From Caldilineaceae bacterium (GTDB lineage: Bacteria; Chloroflexota; Anaerolineae; Caldilineales; Caldilineaceae), in NCBI GenBank assembly GCA_015494005.1, contig WGCB01000254.1:1-8267 (forward strand): 8,267 nucleotides of DNA. Direction: 5' to 3'. A program made the translations under genes and the position numbers. Shown here in pieces: positions 1 through 7,066 of this stretch; within the stretch, counting starts at the first letter, position 1; every line of letters begins with the position of its first letter. The notes beneath the pieces are model-generated. The model did not search any database. It was not told the origin of the DNA and was given only the letters and a program-made list of their open reading frames with translations.

Positions 1-651
1 GGCCAAGGGCTGCTCGATGAGGAGCAGGTCGAAGGCGTCCAGCTGAGCCAGGTGGTCAGCGTCGTCCAGGGTGTAGATGCTGTTGGCGTCCACCTGGAGG
101 AGTAGGTCCGGCCAGCGCTCCCGCACCGCGGCCGTGGGCTCCAGGTCCCAGCCTGGCTTGATCTTGAGCTTGATCCGCCGGTAGCCGTCCTCCAGGTAGC
201 GGGCCACCACGTCCAGCAGCGCGGGAATGTCCTTCTGGATGCCCACGCTCACCCCCACGGGCACCCGCTCCCGGGTCCCGCCCAGCATCTCCTTCAGGCT
301 GCGTCCCTGCATGCGACCGAAGAGGTCCCAGACCGCGAACTCCAGCCCGGCCTTGGCCATGCGGTTGCCCCGCACCCGGTGGAAGACCTTCCGCACGTCC
401 TCGGGTCCGGAGAGCTCCGCGTCCAGGAGCATGGGAACGAGGAAGTCCCGTTGGATGATCCAGGCTGTGGCCGTGGTCTCTTCGTTGTACCAGGGCCCGT
501 CCCCCACCGGGGACTCGCCCCAGCCCGTGGCTCCCTCTGCGTCCACTCGGACGATGATGGCATGGGTTCCGCTGTGGCTCCAGCCGCTGGTCTCAAAGGG
601 GGCGACGTAGGGCAAGTAGATCCGACGTAGTTCGACGCGTTCGATTTTCAT
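1..651 (-). CDS. menC: Enolase-superfamily enzyme, OSBS/N-succinylamino acid racemase type (5' part, truncated by window edge)
   Basis: The reading frame starts at ATG 651-649 (MKIERVELRRIYLPYVAPFE) and stays open to base 1, giving 217 N-terminal residues; the family is usually about 370 aa. Residues 1-125 form the capping domain. The TIM barrel follows, with the K-x-K motif (KLKIK, K161 and K163), a first Mg2+ ligand D188 in VDAN and a second E213 in LIEQPL. The second catalytic Lys and third metal ligand lie outside the window. Known for the family: syn-dehydration of SHCHC to o-succinylbenzoate in menaquinone synthesis and/or racemisation of N-succinylamino acids. Sequence alone does not separate the two, and no other men gene is nearby, so the symbol is a homology label. 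The Shine-Dalgarno is weak (GGGA). The gene lies 53 nt downstream of the PIN toxin and could be co-transcribed with it. Confidence 0.85.
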   Translation of the reverse strand, partial: MKIERVELRRIYLPYVAPFETSGWSHSGTHAIIVRVDAEGATGWGESPVGDGPWYNEETTATAWIIQRDFLVPMLLDAELSGPEDVRKVFHRVRGNRMAKAGLEFAVWDLFGRMQGRSLKEMLGGTRERVPVGVSVGIQKDIPALLDVVARYLEDGYRRIKLKIKPGWDLEPTAAVRERWPDLLLQVDANSIYTLDDADHLAQLDAFDLLLIEQPLA

Positions 652-694
652 GCGATTTTTCCCGTGTGGCGATGGTTGGGTGGCTTGGCAAAGA

Positions 695-717
695 GGGTGG
701 GGGATCATTCCCCATCC
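695..717 (-). terminator. Hairpin over the toxin stop codon, possible weak terminator
   Basis: On the minus strand GGATGGGG (717-710) faces CCCCACCC (702-695). This gives a five-pair G/C-rich stem, a mismatch and two more pairs, with the TGA stop of the toxin (707-705) in the 7-nt loop. Only a short T-containing run (TCTTTG) follows, so it is not a textbook intrinsic terminator. It could attenuate read-through into the downstream menC-like gene, or it could be chance in GC-rich DNA. Confidence 0.2.
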
Positions 718-1139
718 CGCAGGGTCATGATCGGGGATGGTCGTTGGATCAGGCCCATCTGGGCGAAGTGGTGGTCGAAGGTGAATGCCTCCTGGATCCC
801 CCGCTCCTGGGCCAGGGCCAGGCAGGCGCAGTCGGTGTAGCTCCAGCCCTTGTCCGTGTACTTGCTGAAGATGCGCCAGGTGGCCTGCTCCTGGGCCGTG
901 GAGAAGACGACCATCTGGATCAGGCGGCTGTTGCGCACCCGCAGACCCAGCTGCAGGGCCACGTGCATCCCCAAGCGCATCTTGGTCAGGGTCAGGGCCT
1001 CGTCGAAGATGTGGTTGGAGAGGAGCAGGCTGCCGGGCGTGGCCACTTCCCGCAGGAAGGCCGCGGCCCGGGTGTGGTTGGGGTCCCTGCGATCCACCAG
1101 GGCGTAGAGAGCGCTGGTGTCAAGAATAATCTGGGCCAT
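705..1139 (-). CDS. PIN-domain toxin (VapC-like ribonuclease)
   Basis: A 144-aa protein, within the usual VapC/PIN size. The acidic quartet that binds Mg2+ in PIN nucleases is visible: D7 in LDTSAL, E47 in FDEALT, D103 in YTDCACLALA and D122 in FTFDHHF. This supports an active metal-dependent endoribonuclease; VapC toxins typically cleave tRNA or rRNA, but the target cannot be read from the sequence. Its start (ATG 1139-1137) lies inside the 3' end of the antitoxin gene, a 20-nt overlap in another frame. No good Shine-Dalgarno precedes it, so translation is probably coupled to the antitoxin. It is expected to act in the cytoplasm and be neutralised by the adjacent ribbon-helix-helix protein. 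Confidence 0.88.
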   Translation of the reverse strand: MAQIILDTSALYALVDRRDPNHTRAAAFLREVATPGSLLLSNHIFDEALTLTKMRLGMHVALQLGLRVRNSRLIQMVVFSTAQEQATWRIFSKYTDKGWSYTDCACLALAQERGIQEAFTFDHHFAQMGLIQRPSPIMTLRDGE

Positions 1140-1413
1140 TCTCGGCTACCCGGAGCAGGGAATCGTCGTCCCGCCAGTTGGTCTGGTAGAGGAATTTGTC
1201 CAGGTTCTCGCTGGTGACCCCGTCTCGGGGGCCTTCCCCCATCCCGACGATCCCCCAGAGAGGATCCTCGGCCAGGCTCTCGGCTTGACGGCGCTCGATG
1301 GCTTCGGTGAGGAGTTGGCGCAGCAGCGCGGACATGCTGATGGACTGGCGTTTGGCCTCCTGGGCCAGCCATTCCTGCTGCCATTCCTCCAGGATCAGTT
1401 GGACGCGTTTCAT
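1120..1413 (-). CDS. Ribbon-helix-helix antitoxin of the PIN toxin
   Basis: A 97-aa protein starting MKRVQLILEEWQQEWLAQEA. The N-terminal half fits a ribbon-helix-helix fold: strand RVQLIL (about residues 3-8), helix EEWQQEWLAQEAKRQ and helix SMSALLRQLLTEAIERR. The acidic, Gly-rich tail (GIVGMGEGPRDGVTSENLDKFLY) resembles the toxin-wrapping segment of such antitoxins. An upstream in-frame ATG at 1542 would add 43 residues. It is rejected because a strong Shine-Dalgarno (AAGGAGG) sits 6 nt before ATG 1413 and the promoter lies inside that extension. Expected role: bind and inhibit the PIN protein and repress its own promoter. The ribbon-helix-helix assignment is from pattern, without a profile search. 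Confidence 0.85.
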   Translation of the reverse strand: MKRVQLILEEWQQEWLAQEAKRQSISMSALLRQLLTEAIERRQAESLAEDPLWGIVGMGEGPRDGVTSENLDKFLYQTNWRDDDSLLRVAENGPDYS

Positions 1414-1419
1414 GAGGTG

Positions 1420-1426
1420 CCTCCTT
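1420..1426 (-). promoter_or_regulatory. Ribosome binding site of the antitoxin gene
   Basis: The minus strand reads AAGGAGG here, 6 nt before ATG 1413-1411. This near-perfect anti-Shine-Dalgarno match fixes the antitoxin start. The toxin start has no such site, which would favour excess antitoxin. Confidence 0.85.
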
Positions 1427-1443
1427 GGCTCACACATTCCGGA

Positions 1444-1465
1444 TACACACTCATTGTACACACTC
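1444..1465 (-). promoter_or_regulatory. Direct repeat overlapping the -10, probable antitoxin operator
   Basis: GAGTGTGTA occurs twice on the minus strand (1465-1457 and 1452-1444), with a 13-nt period. The copies flank and overlap the -10 hexamer at 1458-1453 and the expected transcription start. A degenerate third copy (GGAATGTGTGAG) lies at 1440-1429. Ribbon-helix-helix antitoxins commonly bind short repeats over their own promoters, so autorepression is the simplest reading. Binding itself is inferred. Confidence 0.5.
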
Positions 1466-1481
1466 CGCCCACAAATGTCAA
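1453..1481 (-). promoter_or_regulatory. Sigma70-type promoter of the toxin-antitoxin unit
   Basis: On the minus strand, TTGACA (1481-1476, 6/6 to consensus) is followed after exactly 17 nt by TACAAT (1458-1453, 5/6). The predicted start near 1446 gives a leader of about 33 nt with the AAGGAGG site. This is the strongest promoter seen in the window. Confidence 0.85.
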
Positions 1482-1532
1482 GGGCTTTTGCCTTTCCGCG
1501 CCATGGACTTTCGGCCCACGCCCTTCTGGACG

Positions 1533-2720
1533 CTACGCCCACAGGTGCGCGTACTTCAGCCCGCTGCCGGTGTTGAAGATCACTACCTGCTCGTCGGGCT
1601 GGATCCAGCCTTCCTCCAGCAGCTTGACCTGGGCGGCCAGACAGGCCGCGCCTTCGGGTGCGGGGAAGATCCCGGTCTGGCGGCCCATGACCTGGGCGTA
1701 GTGAAGGATCTCCTCATCTGGGACGGCCACCGCGGTGCCGTTGCTTTCCCGCAGGGCCCGCAGGATCAGGAAGTCCCCCACCGCGGCCGGGACCCGCAGG
1801 CCAGAGGCCACGGTCTGGGCGTTCTGCCAGGGCTCCGCGTGCTCCGTGCCCTCGTGGAAGGCCCGGACGATGGGCGCACAGCCACTGCTCTGCACGCTGA
1901 CCATCCGGGGCCGCTCCGGGCCGATGAGCCCCATCTCCTCCATCTCCTGGAAGGCCTTCCACATGCCGATCAAGCCGGTGCCCCCACCGGTGGGGTAGAG
2001 GATCACGTCCGGCAGTGACCAGCCCAGCTGTTCCGCCAGCTCGTAGCCCATGGTCTTCTTTCCCTCCAGCCGGTAGGGCTCCCGGAGGGTGCTCACGCTG
2101 AACCAGCCGTGCTGTGCCACCCCTTCCTGGACCTTGGCCCCGGCGTCGGTGATCAGCCCATCCACCAGGGTGACCTGCGCGCCCAGCATCTGGCACTCCA
2201 CCCGGAAGGTGGTGGCCACATCCGCGGGCATGAACACGTGAGCCGGCAGGGCGGCCAGGGCCGCGTAGGCGCACATGGCCCCGGCCGCGTTCCCCGCGCT
2301 GGGGATAGCCAGCTCCTGGGCCCCCAGCTCGTAGGCCCGGCTCACCGCCAGGGCCAGCCCTCGGGCCTTGAAGCTCCCAGTGGGGTTCACCGACTCGTCT
2401 TTGATCCAGGTTCCGGCACAGCCGATGGACTGCCCCAACCGCTCCGTGTGGAGCAGAGGCGTCCACCCCTCGCCCAGGGAGAGCCGGGCCTCCTGTCGCC
2501 GCACCGGCAACACCTCCTGGTAACGCCACAGGGTGGCTGGCCGCTCCTGCAGAGAGGCCTTGGTCAGGGTCCGAGCGGCCTGGCCCAGATCGTAGCGGGC
2601 TAACAGGGGTTTGCCACATTTTGGGCAGAGGTTTAACAGTTGATCGGGGTCGAAGGTGGCGCCGCAGAAGCCGCACTCCAGGTGGGTCAGGGCAGAATCA
2701 CCGAGCATGGAAGTTGTCAT
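1533..2720 (-). CDS. thrC: Threonine synthase (PLP-dependent, zinc-ribbon N-terminus)
   Basis: A 395-aa protein, normal for the short bacterial/archaeal type. It converts O-phosphohomoserine to threonine and phosphate, the last step of threonine synthesis. A zinc-ribbon-like motif (C16-x2-C19 and C32-x2-C35) opens the protein, as in many thermophile-type threonine synthases. The substrate loop LGEGWTPL is at 82-90, the PLP lysine is K118 in NPTGSFKARG, SAGNAAGA is at 141-148, and the phosphate-binding loop TGGGTG is at 244-249. The frame opens from ATG 2813, but MTTSML at 2720 is preferred: it has GAGG 5 nt upstream and the extra 31 residues are unlike the family. No other threonine-pathway gene adjoins it. 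A related PLP fold-II enzyme is a remote alternative. Confidence 0.92.
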   Translation of the reverse strand: MTTSMLGDSALTHLECGFCGATFDPDQLLNLCPKCGKPLLARYDLGQAARTLTKASLQERPATLWRYQEVLPVRRQEARLSLGEGWTPLLHTERLGQSIGCAGTWIKDESVNPTGSFKARGLALAVSRAYELGAQELAIPSAGNAAGAMCAYAALAALPAHVFMPADVATTFRVECQMLGAQVTLVDGLITDAGAKVQEGVAQHGWFSVSTLREPYRLEGKKTMGYELAEQLGWSLPDVILYPTGGGTGLIGMWKAFQEMEEMGLIGPERPRMVSVQSSGCAPIVRAFHEGTEHAEPWQNAQTVASGLRVPAAVGDFLILRALRESNGTAVAVPDEEILHYAQVMGRQTGIFPAPEGAACLAAQVKLLEEGWIQPDEQVVIFNTGSGLKYAHLWA

Positions 2721-2739
2721 GGAGACCTCGCAGGGAAAG

Positions 2740-2768
2740 TTGAATGTGGCCCCGTTCCCGGGTAGGAT
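2740..2768 (+). promoter_or_regulatory. Candidate promoter of the peroxidase-related gene
   Basis: TTGAAT (2740-2745, 4/6) and TAGGAT (2763-2768, 4/6) are 17 nt apart on the plus strand. The start would be near 2775, with a leader of about 80 nt. It lies in the 134-nt divergent region between the thrC start (2720) and this gene (2855). No comparably good promoter for thrC was found there. Confidence 0.4.
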
Positions 2769-2854
2769 AGGGGCGCAGGCGGAAAAAGATGGTCGATCGA
2801 ACAGTGGGGCCACCGGCGGCGACCCTTCACCCCATACCCACCAAGGAGCGGGAG

Positions 2855-3457
2855 ATGACTCTGATCAGCGACGAACACCAGGAACGCATCTGCTGGCTGG
2901 CCCTGCCAGGGGAAGAAAGCCTGGACGAGGACCTGCGCAAGCTTTTCGCCAAGGCCCAGGAGAAGATGGGTTTCGTGCCCAACGTCTTCGTGACCTTCAC
3001 CGTGCGGCCCAGCCACTTCCGCCACTGGTTCGCCCACTTCCGGGAGCTCATGTTCGGGGAGTCGGAGCTGAGCCGGGCCGAGCGGGAGATGATCGGCGTG
3101 GTGGTCTCGTCGGAAAACCACTGCCTCTACTGCCTGGTCAGCCACGGCGCGGACCTGCGGGTGCTGCTCCAGGACGAGGTCCTGGCCGACCGCATCGTCC
3201 TGGACTACCGCCGGGCCGGGCTCGCTCCCCGCACCCTGGCCATGCTGGACTACGCGGTGAAGATCACCCGCTCCCCCGTGGAGTGCAGCCAGGAGGATGT
3301 CCAGCGCCTGCAGGAACTGGGCTTCTCGGACCAGGCCATCTTCGACATGGCCGAGGTGGCCGCCATGTTCAACTTCACCAACCGCATGGCCTCGGCCACG
3401 GGCATGATGCCCAACCGGGAGTACCACCGCCTGGGGCGCGGCGACACCGAGGAGTGA
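2855..3457 (+). CDS. AhpD-like peroxidase-related protein (carboxymuconolactone decarboxylase fold)
   Basis: A 200-aa, probably cytoplasmic, all-helical protein of the 'uncharacterised peroxidase-related enzyme' group. The AhpD redox motif E-x11-C-x2-C-x3-H is complete: E78, C90, C93 (CLYC) and H97. Thiol-dependent peroxide reduction is therefore plausible, though members of this group are mostly untested. The N-terminal segment (ERICWLALPGEE, MGFVPNVF) is typical of the longer peroxidase-related proteins rather than AhpD itself. The frame is open from ATG 2789, but ATG 2855 is chosen because AAGGAG (2843-2848) sits 6 nt upstream. It is the only plus-strand gene, divergent from thrC and convergent with the oxidoreductase across 27 nt, where no terminator is evident. 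No AhpC or OxyR homologue is in the window. Confidence 0.85.
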   Translation: MTLISDEHQERICWLALPGEESLDEDLRKLFAKAQEKMGFVPNVFVTFTVRPSHFRHWFAHFRELMFGESELSRAEREMIGVVVSSENHCLYCLVSHGADLRVLLQDEVLADRIVLDYRRAGLAPRTLAMLDYAVKITRSPVECSQEDVQRLQELGFSDQAIFDMAEVAAMFNFTNRMASATGMMPNREYHRLGRGDTEE

Positions 3458-3484
3458 GGGACAGGGCCTCGGCACATCGGGCGT

Positions 3485-4681
3485 TCACTCTCGCGGGATG
3501 TCCACCTGGCGACGGCTCTCCGCGGACTCCAGGATGGCGTCACAAACCAGGGCAGCCCGGTAGCCGTCCCGGAAGTCCGCGCCGATGGGGGCCACGGGCC
3601 GGTCGTTGACGATGCAGTCCAGCAGGTGGGCGATCTCGTGGACGAAGGTGTGCTCCCAGCCGATGATGTGGCCGTGGGGCCACCAGTACTGCATCCACGG
3701 GTGGAAGGTCTCCGTGACCAACACGTTGTGGAAGCCCTGGGTCTCCCGGGGCTCCTCCCCCACCCAGAAGACCTGAAACTCGTTCAGCCGCTCCAGGTCG
3801 AAGCGGACCGAGCCCTTCTCCCCGTTGATCTCCAGCACCTGGCTGTTCTTGTGCCCGGCCGCGAACCGGCTGGCCTCCAGCGTGCCCACCGCACCGTTCT
3901 CGAAGCCCACGGTGGCCACGAAGGCGTCGTCCACGTCCACCTTGCCCACGCCACTGCCGTCGGGCAGAGGGCGCTCTGGGATGAAGGTGCGGGTCATGGC
4001 CCCCACCGTGGTGATCTCCCCCACCAGGTAGCGGGCCAGGTCGATGATGTGGGCGCCCAGATCCCCCAGCGCGCCGCTGCCCGCGTAGCGCTTCTGCAGC
4101 CGCCAGATCAGGGGCACGTCGTACTGGGGCATGACCCATTCCTGGAGGTAGGCAGCCCGGAAGTGGTAGATCCGCCCCAGCGCGCCCTGCTCGATGAGCA
4201 GCTTGATCTGGCGGATGGCCGGGACGAAGCGGTAGTTGAAGGCCACCATGTGCTTGACCCCGGCCTTCTCCACCGCATCCAGCATGGTCTTGGCCTCCGC
4301 CGCGTTCCGGGCCAGGGGCTTCTCGCAGAGGACATGCTTGCCAGCCTGGGCCGCGGCGATGCTGGGCTCCGCGTGGGTGTCGTTGGGCCCGCCGTTGTCG
4401 AAGAGCTGGATGCGCTCGTCCTGGATCATCTCCCGCCAGTCGGTGTAGTAGCCCTGGTAGCCGTAGCGCTGGGCCGCCTCGGCCACAGCGTCCTCGTTGC
4501 GGCCGCAGATGGCCACCAGCTTGGGGATGGCCGGGGGCGGGTAGACCATGTAGGGGATCTTCTTGAAGGCGTTGCTGTGGGCCTTGCCCATGAAGGCGTA
4601 GCCCAGCATGCCCACCCCGATCTCCGGCGCCTCCCCTTGGGCCCGAGCCCCGGCCATGGCTGTGAATCCTTGCTCGCTCAT
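3485..4681 (-). CDS. Gfo/Idh/MocA family NAD(P)-dependent oxidoreductase
   Basis: A 398-aa protein. The N-terminal Rossmann fold has the dinucleotide motif GYAFMG at 27-32, with Ala29 in place of the middle Gly of GxGxxG, followed by AHSNAF. Catalytic-type residues are present: E120-K121-P122 (CEKPLA) and D207/H211 in GDLGAHIID. The C-terminal alpha/beta domain follows (about 150-390). Family members oxidise or reduce hydroxyls of sugars, inositols and related compounds; the substrate cannot be read from the sequence. AAGGAGG lies 6 nt before ATG 4681, supporting this start over M9. The gene follows the isomerase-like gene by 51 nt, filled by a tandem repeat, and the two are very likely co-transcribed. 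Such isomerase/dehydrogenase pairs are common in sugar and cyclitol catabolism. Confidence 0.9.
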   Translation of the reverse strand: MSEQGFTAMAGARAQGEAPEIGVGMLGYAFMGKAHSNAFKKIPYMVYPPPAIPKLVAICGRNEDAVAEAAQRYGYQGYYTDWREMIQDERIQLFDNGGPNDTHAEPSIAAAQAGKHVLCEKPLARNAAEAKTMLDAVEKAGVKHMVAFNYRFVPAIRQIKLLIEQGALGRIYHFRAAYLQEWVMPQYDVPLIWRLQKRYAGSGALGDLGAHIIDLARYLVGEITTVGAMTRTFIPERPLPDGSGVGKVDVDDAFVATVGFENGAVGTLEASRFAAGHKNSQVLEINGEKGSVRFDLERLNEFQVFWVGEEPRETQGFHNVLVTETFHPWMQYWWPHGHIIGWEHTFVHEIAHLLDCIVNDRPVAPIGADFRDGYRAALVCDAILESAESRRQVDIPRE

Positions 4682-4690
4682 CTCTCTCCT

Positions 4691-4732
4691 CCTTTGCCCC
4701 GATATCCTTTGCCCCGATTGCCTTTGCCCCGA

Positions 4733-4733
<1 letters not shown>
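4691..4733 (-). repeat. Three 13-nt direct repeats with 15-nt period between two genes
   Basis: The minus strand carries ATCGGGGCAAAGG three times (4733-4721, 4718-4706, 4703-4691), exact in all copies, with variable 2-nt joints CA and AT. The array fills the gap between the TAA of the isomerase-like gene (4735-4733) and the oxidoreductase ATG (4681). The AAAGG end of the last copy forms the start of the oxidoreductase Shine-Dalgarno (AAGGAGG, 4694-4688). The other copies are decoy-like AAAGG sites further upstream. The period is a multiple of three, so copy-number changes keep the frame. Confidence 0.9.
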
Positions 4734-5731
<998 letters not shown>

Positions 5732-5783
5732 GGTGCACCCTCCTGTGTGTTGAGTGGCCGACAGATTCCAGGCGACAAGTTGC

Positions 5784-5938
5784 AAGATCGAAGACCGAAG
5801 ATCGAAGACTGGTCATGGGGAGATTGGAGATTCAGCGATTGGGGGCTCTTCGAGAGGCCGCCTCACGGCTCCCAGCCTCCGGTCATGATCTGCCATCCCC
5901 AAGGACCCAGCCACCCAATCTCCCAGTCTCCCATTGGC
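5784..5938. repeat. Heptamer/octamer short tandem repeats in a 206-nt spacer
   Basis: The gap 5732-5937 has no gene. Plus strand 5784-5811 is four 7-mers (AAGATCG, AAGACCG, AAGATCG, AAGACTG). At 5820-5833 are two more 7-mers (GAGATTG, GAGATTC), and at 5915-5938 are three 8-nt units (CCAATCTC, CCAGTCTC, CCATTGGC). The block near 5815-5833 is roughly the inverted complement of 5916-5934, so the spacer could fold into a long imperfect hairpin. The octet closest to the dehydrogenase ends at its TAG stop. This looks like a dispersed intergenic repeat, though that needs other copies to confirm. Confidence 0.65.
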
Positions 5939-6909
5939 TACCCCAGCACCTCCGGGTTCAGCGCGTCCGCCGGGCGCTCGCCCCGGAAGAAGGCCAGGAC
6001 CCGCTCCAGGGCCATCTCCTCCATGCGTCCCCGGCCTTCCCAGGTGAGGGAGGCGGTGTGGGGCGTGACCAGGATGTTGGGATGGCGACGGATGGGAGCG
6101 TCCGGCTCCGGCGGCTCTGGGTCGAAGACATCCAGGGCCGCGCCGGCCAGGTGACCGCTCTCCACCGCCTCCAGCAGGGCGGCCTCGTCCACCAAGGGGC
6201 CCCGGGCCAGGTTCAGGAGGTAGGCCCCAGGCTTCATCTGGCCGATGCGCTCCCGGTCCATGAGCTTGTGGGTCTCGGGCGTGGCCGGGGCGTGGAGGCT
6301 CAGGAAGTCGGCCTGGGCCAGGAGCTGGGGCAGATCCACCAGGGTGACGCCCAGCTCCGCCGCCTGCTCCGGGGAGAGGTAGGGATCGTAGGCCAGGACG
6401 TCCATCCCCAGCCCCAGGCGACAGATGGTCGCCACGCGCCGGCCGATGCGTCCCAGGCCCACCAGCCCCAGGACCTTCCCCTGGACCTCGTTGCCGATGA
6501 GCTCCGGCCGGGGCGCGAACTCGCCGGCGGCCATGACCGCGTCCCCCTGCTTCAGCCGCTTGGCCAGAGCCAGGAGCATGGCCACTGTGTGCTCCGCGGT
6601 GGACTCGGTGGGACCGTCCGGCGTGTTGCAGACCAGCACGCCCCGGGCCGTGGCCGCGGGGATGTCCACGTTGTCCACGCCGATGCCCACCCGCACCAGG
6701 ATGCGCAGGTTGGGCAGCCGGGCCAGCAGGGGAGCGTCGTACTGGACGCCGGACGCGGCCAGGATGGCCTGGGCCGGGCCGGCGTTGGCCGTGGGATCCT
6801 CCGGGGAGTCGGTCCCCCAGAGGACGGTCACGTGTGGCGGGAGTTTCTCCAGCGCGTTGGAAAGCAGGGGGGCTTCCACCCAGAGGTGGGTCAACTCGCT
6901 CAAGGCCAT
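5938..6909 (-). CDS. D-isomer-specific 2-hydroxyacid dehydrogenase
   Basis: A 323-aa protein with the two-part fold of D-2-hydroxyacid dehydrogenases. The NAD-binding motif GLGRIG is at 151-156, and D175 (VLAYDPY) at the end of the second strand favours NAD+ over NADP+. The catalytic triad is R236 (NLARGPLVDE), E265 (VFDPEP) and H284 (TPHTA). VGIGVDNVDI at 74-83 is the usual substrate-loop region. It resembles phosphoglycerate, hydroxypyruvate or glyoxylate reductases but lacks the C-terminal ACT extension of long SerA enzymes, so the substrate stays open. AAGGAG lies 9 nt before ATG 6909. It follows the LysM gene by 157 nt and precedes the isomerase-like gene by 206 nt, so membership of one operon is uncertain. 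Confidence 0.9.
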   Translation of the reverse strand: MALSELTHLWVEAPLLSNALEKLPPHVTVLWGTDSPEDPTANAGPAQAILAASGVQYDAPLLARLPNLRILVRVGIGVDNVDIPAATARGVLVCNTPDGPTESTAEHTVAMLLALAKRLKQGDAVMAAGEFAPRPELIGNEVQGKVLGLVGLGRIGRRVATICRLGLGMDVLAYDPYLSPEQAAELGVTLVDLPQLLAQADFLSLHAPATPETHKLMDRERIGQMKPGAYLLNLARGPLVDEAALLEAVESGHLAGAALDVFDPEPPEPDAPIRRHPNILVTPHTASLTWEGRGRMEEMALERVLAFFRGERPADALNPEVLG

Positions 6910-7066
6910 AGGACAGGACTCCTTCCAGCGGTTGACACCCGAGGGAAGGCGTTGGAACGGTGGGTTGGCTCCCGGACGACGGCCCCAGCGAGGGGTCGCC
7001 CGGGGGAAACGGGGGAAAGAAAGAGGGCGAAACGGAATCCAGGGCTCGATGCCGAGCGGCCGGGAG
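6910..7066. other. 157-nt spacer with polypurine G-run tract and small hairpins
   Basis: No gene is seen. The plus strand at 6992-7027 has four G-runs (GGGG, GGGGG, GGGGG, GGG) with loops of 6, 4 and 9 nt, including the tandem 9-mer CGGGGGAAA (7001-7018). The minus-strand transcript is therefore C-rich and G-poor just after the LysM gene, the composition expected of a Rho-loading site. A 5-bp hairpin (GCTCG/CGAGC, 7044-7057) lies between them. CCTTCC and GGAAGG (6921-6926, 6944-6949) can pair over the dehydrogenase Shine-Dalgarno. No strong promoter for the dehydrogenase was identified. Confidence 0.4.

Noticed and set aside
1414..1542. Upstream ATG 1542 as start of the antitoxin
   Set aside because: The extension overlaps the thrC 3' end and contains the consensus promoter. 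The strong ribosome binding site is before ATG 1413.
2721..2813. Upstream ATG 2813 as start of threonine synthase
   Set aside because: The added 31 residues match nothing in the family and would cover the divergent promoter region. ATG 2720 has a Shine-Dalgarno at proper distance.
3458..3484. Bidirectional terminator between the convergent genes
   Set aside because: The 27-nt gap has no stable stem and no T-run on either strand.
5840..5892. Small G/C hairpins downstream of the dehydrogenase stop as an intrinsic terminator
   Set aside because: Stems are 4-5 bp and no T-run follows on the minus strand.
6932..6937. Plus-strand TTGACA near 6932 as a promoter
   Set aside because: No -10 at a proper distance and no plus-strand gene downstream.
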